The notes beneath the pieces were generated by a model. The model saw nothing but the letters and a program-made list of their open reading frames with translations, made no database searches and was not told the DNA's origin. Positions 57,783 to 64,000 of a stretch of 64,000 nt of DNA are shown in pieces. Source of the DNA: an uncultured Ruminococcus sp. (GTDB lineage: Bacteria > Bacillota > Clostridia > Oscillospirales > Ruminococcaceae); contig CAJTLC010000003.1 of assembly GCA_910576995.1 (NCBI GenBank), forward strand, positions 62,001 to 126,000, in the 5' to 3' direction. The stretch's first letter is position 1. Each line of letters starts with the position of its first letter. A program made the position numbers and the translations under genes.

Positions 57783-60527
57783 TTATTTTGAATTTATCGG
57801 CAAATCGGTCTGTTTATAAATTCCTGCGTCTACCTGCTGGATAGTGAGAGCGTCCTGTGCTGTAACCCCGTCGCCATTATCATTAACATCGGCGTTGAGC
57901 ATTCCCTGCGCCGAAAGATCATACTCGTCTTTATTTGTGAGAAATTGAAGAATAAGCGTTGCGTCGGCTATCTCAACTTTTCCATCGCAGTTCGCGTCGC
58001 CCCAGAGTACAGAAGAATCTTCGCTACCGCCTGCGGAAGTGCCGTCAGGTTCAACTCCCCATACAAGCTTGCCGTCTGCATAAAGCGTGATTTTTTCGGT
58101 TATCGCAGCGGCGTCGTTATCATCCTCAAAGCTTACAAGATCATCGTAGCTGTAGTCGTTTGAAGCGTCCCAAACAGTATCATATGTTTCGGGATTCATA
58201 GTGTTCAGCAAGCCAAACTGGTAAACTCGGCTGCCATAAAAGTCACAATTTTGCCATGAAATTTCAACATAATAATTGCCTTTATCATCATATTTTATCG
58301 GATCGGAGATTACAGCCTGATTTTTACCGTCGGTAAAGCTTGCTTCCTGATCGTAATCTATTCGCGTATAAATATAACTAATATCTTCTCCCTTAGCAAG
58401 CTGTTCATTGATATTAAAATAATAACGCGCTTTCAGATCGCTTTCAAATTTCGGCGGATTAACAGTTCGGTTATGAACGACGATCTTTATCTGCATTCCT
58501 GCGTCGGTTTCCTGAGCCTTGCCTGCGGAAATGAACAAACCCGTCGGAAGAGGATCGCCATTTTCGTCGATCTGATCAAATCCGACCGCATTTTCAGACA
58601 TATTGAAATCGGGTATGATGTAATTCTTATCGGCAAGCTCTTTTCCTTTTGCGCCGTAGAAATTGTACAATCCAGCAAGATCGCCGCAGAAAGCCGCGTT
58701 ATAATCATCCGTAACCTCGTTATAGATAAAGTCTTTCGTCTCGTCACGGTGGAAATCATCGGCGTCAGGACCGCCAACAAGCGCGCCCCAGAGAGTATGC
58801 ACCTGAACTAACGGATCATCCATACTTTGTTTCGCGGAACAATGCGAAGAGCGATGATGTGCTTGAGAAGCAAAGTTATTTTCATATCCTACTTCATAAG
58901 CGTAACCCATCGGATTATTGCCAAGAATGTATTCCATTTGCCCCTTAGCCCAATCTGCAAAAGTCATATCGCCTGTTTCCTTGGCATACACCATTGCCTG
59001 AAGTCCCGCCGCCGTATTATATCTTGCTGAACCGTAATCGTTAAGCATCGCAAAACCGGCGGGCGTCTTTTTCAGCCAAGCTCCGTCGGCTGTAGGAAGA
59101 TCGGCAATTTCGGCGGCTGTGATCTTTGTATTCCAGATAACGTCGTCCTGACCAAAATATTTATGAGATGTTACCGGAACGTCGAAATCGGCGGCAGCAG
59201 CGTCGGCTTCTGACATTCCCGACCAGAATTCAAGATTCCAGCGGAAAATATACCAGTCGCGAGAGATATTCGTAATAGGAGCGAGCTTTGCAAAAACTCC
59301 GCCCCAGACGGTATCCCAGCAATGTACCCAGATATTCTGCCAGCAATTTCCCGTATCGGTAATGATGCGCTTCATATAGCCTGTGTAGGGATGCGCGCCC
59401 ATTTCGCCGGTTACAGTTTCGTCAACAGCGATGATATCGTCAATGTAACCCCAATTTTCCGTACAATAGTAAAGCCAGACAGCAGCCCACGCAAGCTCGT
59501 CGTAGTCGTAGCTTGAAGTATAGAAACCGCCGTCATATCCAAGACTTGTTGCCGTCGGAGTCGCTCCGGGTTCCCATTCTTCGGTATGCGTTGCAACGGC
59601 GAAATCGTAGAGAGCAATGGCGTAATCAAGATTTTTCTGCGCATATTCGGGATCTTTGTCCTTGAAATTAAGATAATTCACTGCAAGAGAAGCCGCAGCT
59701 CCCGCACATTGATCGGAAGCAGGCATTTCTGTAGTTGCGAAATAAGCAGGGCGTTTGACCGCGCATGAAGAAGATGCAACAACCGTATTATCAACCTGAA
59801 GTTCCGGAGGACACCAGTAGTTATGATCGTTGCTTCCCTCACCGACCTGATAGCAGTAAGCAACGACTTTTCCGTCGTCGTCGAGGAAAGTAGCTTTCAT
59901 GAAATAATCATTGATCCACCTAAGTTCGTCCTCAACGTGCTTATCAAGACCAAGTTCTTTGTACGATTCGGGAAATTCGTAGTATCCCCAGCCAAGAGTT
60001 GAAGCGGAATAACTGCCCGGCAAACCAAATTTCACGTGATCCCCTGCGTCATGCCAGCCGCCTGTCAGATCAACAGAGCCGTTTCCGTCGGGATCGAGAT
60101 ATTTTTTATTTGCCTTTATGAAATCATTGGACATATTCACTCCGACATACAATCCTTCAGCCGCGCTTGCGCCGCCGTCGCCTTTGCCGTCGTATTCGCC
60201 CTTTCCGTCGTCATCGTCATCTTCTTTGTCATCCTTGCCCTTATTTACAGTCGGCATCGGATCCATTGGCTGAAGCGGGATTTCTGCATCTTTGATATGA
60301 CAATCTCCGCGCCATGAGTAATATCCGTCTTCAGCAACTTCATCTCCGCATTTATTGGCGTCGTAAAAACACAATCCAAGCTGAAGCGCTTCCGCAAAGT
60401 TCTGATAATTATTGGGTTTATCAGGATTTATTACGGCGGCGTTGGAAGTAAATGCGGTGCTTGTGAGGAATAAGGCAGCAGCCGAGACGCCTGCCGCGCA
60501 TCTTTTTAAAAGTTTCGGCTTTTTCAT
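57783..60527 (-). CDS. Cellulosomal GH9 - CBM3 - dockerin cellulase with acidic insertion
   Basis: 914 aa, secreted. Signal peptide (1-30), GH9 catalytic domain (about 38-640) with Asp160/Asp163 in GGWHDAGDHVKF, NPMGYAYEVGYENNFASQAHHRSSH and DDYNAAFCGDLAGLYN (the acid Glu lies in IYNEVTDDYNAAF), CBM3c-like domain (about 655-800, LFISAGKAQETDAGMQIKIV), linker, dockerin (about 848-912, GDANCDGKVEIADATLILQF and DVNDNGDGVTAQDALTIQQV). GH9 plus CBM3c is the CelI/CelF-like processive endoglucanase arrangement. Between YYSWRGDC and GGWHDAGD lies an extra stretch of about 70 residues with DDKEDDDDDGKGE, which other GH9 enzymes do not have. Start 60527 has AAAGGAAAT upstream. Confidence 0.93.
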   Translation of the reverse strand: MKKPKLLKRCAAGVSAAALFLTSTAFTSNAAVINPDKPNNYQNFAEALQLGLCFYDANKCGDEVAEDGYYSWRGDCHIKDAEIPLQPMDPMPTVNKGKDDKEDDDDDGKGEYDGKGDGGASAAEGLYVGVNMSNDFIKANKKYLDPDGNGSVDLTGGWHDAGDHVKFGLPGSYSASTLGWGYYEFPESYKELGLDKHVEDELRWINDYFMKATFLDDDGKVVAYCYQVGEGSNDHNYWCPPELQVDNTVVASSSCAVKRPAYFATTEMPASDQCAGAAASLAVNYLNFKDKDPEYAQKNLDYAIALYDFAVATHTEEWEPGATPTATSLGYDGGFYTSSYDYDELAWAAVWLYYCTENWGYIDDIIAVDETVTGEMGAHPYTGYMKRIITDTGNCWQNIWVHCWDTVWGGVFAKLAPITNISRDWYIFRWNLEFWSGMSEADAAAADFDVPVTSHKYFGQDDVIWNTKITAAEIADLPTADGAWLKKTPAGFAMLNDYGSARYNTAAGLQAMVYAKETGDMTFADWAKGQMEYILGNNPMGYAYEVGYENNFASQAHHRSSHCSAKQSMDDPLVQVHTLWGALVGGPDADDFHRDETKDFIYNEVTDDYNAAFCGDLAGLYNFYGAKGKELADKNYIIPDFNMSENAVGFDQIDENGDPLPTGLFISAGKAQETDAGMQIKIVVHNRTVNPPKFESDLKARYYFNINEQLAKGEDISYIYTRIDYDQEASFTDGKNQAVISDPIKYDDKGNYYVEISWQNCDFYGSRVYQFGLLNTMNPETYDTVWDASNDYSYDDLVSFEDDNDAAAITEKITLYADGKLVWGVEPDGTSAGGSEDSSVLWGDANCDGKVEIADATLILQFLTNKDEYDLSAQGMLNADVNDNGDGVTAQDALTIQQVDAGIYKQTDLPINSK

Positions 60528-60546
60528 ATAATTTCCTTTCACATAT

Positions 60547-60849
60547 TCATTTCAATAATTTTTTTGCTTTCAGTCGGTCAAAAACTATATTGTAGCCGTC
60601 GCTTCCGTCCTGAAGCGAGCGGTTTACACGGCTGATAGTGGCAGTACTTGCACCCGTTTGCGTTACGATACTGTTATAGACCCGATGTTCATCCAAAAGC
60701 CGTGCAACGTGAAAACGCTGAGCAAAGGATTTCAACTCTATCGTAGTACATAGATCCGAGAAAAATTTGTAACAGTCGTCAACAGATTCAAGGGTAAGGA
60801 TAGCTTCAAAAAGAAGATCCATATTTTCGGATTTGATTTTTTCGTTCAT
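60547..60849 (-). CDS. YerC/YecD-family TrpR-like DNA-binding protein
   Basis: 100 aa. Typical text: LFEAILTLESVDDCYKFFSDLCTTIELKSFAQRFHVARLLDEHRVYNSIVTQTGASTATISRVNRSL in outline, with the helix-turn-helix at SIVTQTGASTATISRVNRSL. The family binds DNA as a dimer but its effector in Firmicutes is not known. It ends only 20 bases before the GH9-CBM3 start, so it may be co-transcribed with that cellulase gene, an unusual partner. Confidence 0.88.
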   Translation of the reverse strand: MNEKIKSENMDLLFEAILTLESVDDCYKFFSDLCTTIELKSFAQRFHVARLLDEHRVYNSIVTQTGASTATISRVNRSLQDGSDGYNIVFDRLKAKKLLK

Positions 60850-61182
60850 TTAAAAAACTCCAATCTGCCATAAGGCAAAATTATTCTCCTTTACTATTTT
60901 AACACAATAATGTGCAAAAGTAAATACCTTTGTATCAAATTCGAAAAAAATCACAGTATTGCCATATGTATATCATATCACAAAATCAACAATTTGTAAA
61001 TAGAAAATATGTAAAAATTGTAAATTTGTGCATTCTGACCAATCAATTCATTTATTATATGTATCATTTGCCGAAAGATTTGTAATATTTTTGTTAAAGA
61101 AATTAATACTTGCATAAATCGAAAATTTGTGTTATAATTTTCTGGAGTAACGATTTATTATATATTAAGAAGGGATCAGAAA
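60850..61182. other. Divergent AT-rich intergenic region, 333 bases
   Basis: Lies between the YerC-like gene and the topoisomerase gene. The plus-strand promoter is listed separately. Several ATATG/CATAT stretches (60962-61045) form short inverted pieces in an AT-rich background; no gene or RNA family was recognised. Confidence 0.5.
61110..61138 (+). promoter_or_regulatory. Promoter of the topoisomerase gene
   Basis: TTGCAT (61110-61115) and TATAAT (61133-61138) with a 17-base spacer, 45 bases before the start codon. Confidence 0.75.
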
Positions 61183-63162
61183 ATGGCAAAGAAAAAGGAT
61201 TACGGCAATGACAGCATAACAATGCTGAAAGGTGCGGACAAGGTTCGAAAACGTCCCGCGGTCATATTCGGCTCTGACGGACTCGACGGCTGTGAACATT
61301 CCATATTCGAGGTCATCTCGAATTCCATAGACGAAGCGAGAGCGGGATTCGGCAATAAAATAATCATCACATATTACAGAAATAAAGCTATAGAGGTCGA
61401 GGATTTCGGACGCGGCTGCCCCGTAGATTTCAACAATACCGAACAGCGTTACAACTGGGAACTTGTTTACTGCGAACTGTATGCAGGCGGAAAATACGAT
61501 GCAGGCGCTGATTCATATGAATATTCTCTTGGACTGAACGGTCTGGGTCTTTGCGCTACCCAATTTGCTTCCGAATACATGGACGTGGAAGTTGTCCGCG
61601 ACGGCTTTAAATACGAGCTGCATTTTGAGAAAGGAAATAACGTCGGCGGTCTGACGAAAACTCCCTGCAAAAAAAAGCAGACGGGTACAAAAACACGATG
61701 GCGTCCTGATCTTGACGTTTTTACTGATATTAACGTGTCAGAGGAATTTTTCTTCGATATTCTTAAACGTCAGGCGGTCGTTAATCCGAATATTCTCTTC
61801 CTTTTCCGATTCGAAAACGAAGCAGGCGGATTCAACGAAACTGAATTTATCTATGAAAACGGCATAATCGATTACGCTTCCGAGATCGCAGGTGAGAATG
61901 CGCTTACGTCTGTTCAGCACTGGACTGCAGAAAAAAAGGGAAAAGACCGCGAGGATAAGCCTGAATATAAGGTTAAATTAGACGTTGCACTGACTTTTTC
62001 AAATAAAGTCAAACTTACCGAATATTATCACAATTCCAGCTATCTCGAACACGGCGGATCACCCGAAGACGCCGTAAAACGCGCATTTACGGCGCAGATA
62101 GACAGCTACATTAAATCCGTGAACGGCTATCAGAAAAATGAAAGCAAAATCAAATACGAGGACGTTGAAGAATGCCTCATACTGATTTCGTCGTCGTTTT
62201 CAACTCAAACTTCCTACGAAAATCAGACGAAAAAGGCAATAACCAATAAATTTATCCGCGAGGCAATGACGGAATTCCTGCGGCATCAGCTTGAAATTTA
62301 CTTTATTGAAAATCCTGACGAAGCGAAGAAAATTTCCGAGCAGGTGCTGCTTAATAAGCGAAGCCGCGAAAATGCGGAAAAAACGCGCCTGAACATGAAA
62401 AAGAAGCTCTCGGGTACTATCGATCTTGCCAACAGCGTGGAAAAATTCGTCGACTGCCGAACCAAAGACGTTACCCGCCGCGAAATCTACATTGTGGAGG
62501 GCGATTCGGCTCTCGGTTCGGTAAAACTTGCAAGAAATGCTGAATTTCAGGCAGTTATCCCCGTTCGAGGAAAAATTCTCAACTGCCTGAAAGCCGAATA
62601 CACAAAAATTTTCAAAAGCGATATCATTACCGATCTTATTAAAGTTTTAGGCTGCGGAGTCGAAGTTACCACGAAAGCGAATAAGGAGCTTTCCACATTT
62701 GATATCAATAATTTCCGCTGGAATAAGATAGTAATTTGTACCGATGCGGACGTTGACGGCTTCCAGATTCGTACCCTTATCCTCACGATGCTTTACCGCC
62801 TTACGCCTACCCTTATCGAGCAGGGCTATGTGTATATAGCTGAATCCCCTCTTTTTGAAATTACTACTAAAGACAAAACCTATTTCGCCTACACGGAACA
62901 TGAAAAACAACGTATTCTGGAGCAGATCGGCAATAAAAAGCATACTTTGCAGCGTTCTAAAGGTCTCGGTGAAAACGAGCCTGATATGATGAATCTGACG
63001 ACTATGAATCCGGATACGCGCCGTCTTATAAAAGTTACTGCCGACGATATTCTTGAATCCGCCGAAGTTTTCGAAATGCTGCTCGGCGACGATCTTCAGG
63101 GACGTAAGGATTATATTTCGCAATATGGCGCTGATTATCTCGAACTTGCAGATATAAGTTAA
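61183..63162 (+). CDS. Type IIA topoisomerase B subunit (GyrB/ParE-like)
   Basis: 659 aa. ATPase (GHKL) domain: FEVISNSIDEARAGFG, VEDFGRGCPVDFNNTEQ, LGLNGLGLCATQF; TOPRIM domain: IYIVEGDSALGSVKLARN, VIPVRGKILN (usually PLRGK), CTDADVDGFQIR. Length fits ParE/GyrB without the large gamma-proteobacterial insertion. It differs from the housekeeping GyrB of Firmicutes in several motifs (SNSIDE for DNSIDE, PVRGK) and resembles the second, ParE-like subunit of clostridia. A gyrA/parC partner is not immediately downstream within the window; the next gene starts 11 bases on and is a membrane protein. AGAAGGGA precedes the ATG. Confidence 0.92.
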   Translation: MAKKKDYGNDSITMLKGADKVRKRPAVIFGSDGLDGCEHSIFEVISNSIDEARAGFGNKIIITYYRNKAIEVEDFGRGCPVDFNNTEQRYNWELVYCELYAGGKYDAGADSYEYSLGLNGLGLCATQFASEYMDVEVVRDGFKYELHFEKGNNVGGLTKTPCKKKQTGTKTRWRPDLDVFTDINVSEEFFFDILKRQAVVNPNILFLFRFENEAGGFNETEFIYENGIIDYASEIAGENALTSVQHWTAEKKGKDREDKPEYKVKLDVALTFSNKVKLTEYYHNSSYLEHGGSPEDAVKRAFTAQIDSYIKSVNGYQKNESKIKYEDVEECLILISSSFSTQTSYENQTKKAITNKFIREAMTEFLRHQLEIYFIENPDEAKKISEQVLLNKRSRENAEKTRLNMKKKLSGTIDLANSVEKFVDCRTKDVTRREIYIVEGDSALGSVKLARNAEFQAVIPVRGKILNCLKAEYTKIFKSDIITDLIKVLGCGVEVTTKANKELSTFDINNFRWNKIVICTDADVDGFQIRTLILTMLYRLTPTLIEQGYVYIAESPLFEITTKDKTYFAYTEHEKQRILEQIGNKKHTLQRSKGLGENEPDMMNLTTMNPDTRRLIKVTADDILESAEVFEMLLGDDLQGRKDYISQYGADYLELADIS

Positions 63163-63173
63163 GGAGAATATAC

Positions 63174-64000
63174 ATGGATATAATGGGACAATTTATAAGC
63201 ACTGCATCATTTCTTCTGATCTTTTTTTCTTATCCGCTTGGTATGACAATACTGAACGCAGCAAATTTTTTCAGAAAAAAGAAAGCCCCAGAGATTATAT
63301 TTGATTTTTTCGGCGTTTATCCCGGAATGCTTATGGCAATTGCAGCTTTTGAGTTAAGCGCAGGTTTAGAAGGCATATCATCCTATGACTACGATGTAGC
63401 TATAATTATGGGTGAACTTCATACGCCGCTGCACAGCGAATATGCATGGATAATATGGACAGTAATCGTTATCGGCTTGATCGGACTGCTTATTCTCGGC
63501 ATTTTCAAGCCTGAAAAGCTGTCGCCGTTAATATCGGCATTTTCAATTGCATCTGTAATTCTCGGCTTGATCACGGGAATTTTCCTATATATTCAGCTTT
63601 ACTATAACTGCACTGATATATGCTTTCTTTTCTGCCTGCTGTACCTTACAAATGTTATCATGATTGCGGCAAGGCGTATACGATTCCACATTATAGAACG
63701 CGTCTGCATTGCAAATGAGCGCGAAATCGCATACAGAACTAAATTCGGCGCTTGGCTCGGAAAAATTACGTCTAAGATCTCAACTATGACTTTATTTAGC
63801 TTTATGATGATTTTCCCGATCGCTGCCATAATTGAAATTCTCTCACTGATTTTCGGTCAGGGTGCGGACGGATTCATAAAGGCGTTCACGATGACTGCCG
63901 ACTGGACTTTCTCAACTCAAATTCCTCCTCCGCCAATTGAATATGACGGGCATTATCTATGCACAGTCGCGGCAGGCGGTCATGAAAAAATAGTGAAGCC
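63174..64000 (+). CDS. Membrane protein, DUF6688-like, 3' end outside window
   Basis: At least 275 codons, continuing past the end. ATG at 63174 preceded by AAGGAGAA. Translated by hand it begins MDIMGQFISTASFLLIFFSY and has five or six hydrophobic segments (about 8-30, 45-62, 95-115, 125-147, 152-170, 205-228), followed by IPPPPIEYDGHYLCTVAAGG and HEKIVKP, a stretch seen in the uncharacterised DUF6688 membrane family. It follows the topoisomerase gene by 11 bases and is probably co-transcribed; no functional link is known. I am moderately sure of the family. Confidence 0.7.
   Translation, partial: MDIMGQFISTASFLLIFFSYPLGMTILNAANFFRKKKAPEIIFDFFGVYPGMLMAIAAFELSAGLEGISSYDYDVAIIMGELHTPLHSEYAWIIWTVIVIGLIGLLILGIFKPEKLSPLISAFSIASVILGLITGIFLYIQLYYNCTDICFLFCLLYLTNVIMIAARRIRFHIIERVCIANEREIAYRTKFGAWLGKITSKISTMTLFSFMMIFPIAAIIEILSLIFGQGADGFIKAFTMTADWTFSTQIPPPPIEYDGHYLCTVAAGGHEKIVK

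Noticed and set aside
1..64000. CRISPR arrays, tRNA or rRNA genes
   Set aside because: No regularly spaced direct repeats and no cloverleaf or rRNA signature blocks were found on either strand when reading by eye.

Overview
The window looks like the chromosome of a Gram-positive, anaerobic, fibre-degrading gut or rumen Clostridium-class bacterium, most likely a cellulosome-forming Ruminococcus or close relative. The grounds are six secreted proteins with dockerin modules (two of them GH9 cellulases and one GH43), Firmicutes-style regulation (FMN riboswitch, T-box, cobalamin riboswitch, strong AGGAGG ribosome binding sites, TTGACA/TATAAT promoters), PPi-dependent phosphofructokinase and a sortase. 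No rRNA, tRNA, CRISPR array, prophage or insertion sequence was seen; one structured RNA gene, rnpB, is present. Species assignment is inference.

Layout. 1-1.9 kb: riboflavin genes ribE (cut by the window edge) and ribD behind an FMN riboswitch with its terminator. 1.9-5.4 kb: a five-module xylan-type enzyme (GH43, beta-sandwich, CBM22, dockerin, SGNH esterase). 5.7-8.2 kb: a sortase operon (candidate substrate, sortase, membrane protein) whose mRNA should begin with a hairpin. 8.2-10 kb: ECF-like sigma factor and membrane-bound partner. 10.1-14.5 kb: aspS, hisS, then an mgsA-like gene that has lost catalytic residues, and a minD-like ATPase. 14.8-19.3 kb: radical SAM protein, Zn/Cd-type P1B ATPase, pyridoxal kinase. 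19.4-20.9 kb: a Thr/Pro-rich anchored protein and a stand-alone protein with the R-STS-ExE signature of ADP-ribosyltransferases. 21-25.4 kb: pheS and pheT under a T-box, with a small membrane protein gene between them. 25.5-28.7 kb: NAD(P)HX repair (nnrE-nnrD fusion) and small membrane or lipoproteins.

28.7-37.1 kb holds a run of surface genes: DUF3810-type metallopeptidase-like membrane protein, Big2-repeat dockerin protein, M16C peptidase, a second dockerin protein, and a cell-wall-binding-repeat protein ending in a transglutaminase fold. 37.4-40.6 kb: a GH9-dockerin-GH16 bifunctional cellulase/beta-glucanase, then an AraC regulator and PPi-PFK. 43-46 kb: lipoprotein penicillin-binding protein and a GHL10 lipoprotein. 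46.1-46.9 kb: a divergent SLOG/ribbon-helix-helix pair around a palindromic operator. 46.9-52.4 kb: a cobalamin-riboswitch-controlled operon with a surface CbiK-type chelatase, a two-repeat lipoprotein and a complete FecBCD-type ABC importer. 52.6-55.5 kb: a dockerin protein and a visibly AT-rich C39-like peptidase/lipoprotein pair. 55.7-57.7 kb: rnpB, cob(I)alamin adenosyltransferase, HAD phosphatase. 57.8-60.8 kb: a GH9-CBM3-dockerin cellulase behind a YerC-like regulator. 61.1 kb to the end: a GyrB/ParE-type topoisomerase subunit and the start of a DUF6688-like membrane protein.

The genes form two main themes: extracellular plant-wall breakdown (GH43/SGNH, GH9/GH16 and GH9/CBM3 enzymes, all with dockerins for docking to a scaffoldin that is not in the window), and corrinoid supply (surface chelatase, importer, adenosyltransferase). 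Short interspersed repeats with terminal inverted repeats lie in several intergenic gaps and are the main non-coding surprise. The least explained coding items are the ADP-ribosyltransferase-like protein, the inactive-looking MgsA, the coupled gene inside pheST and the surface chelatase operon.
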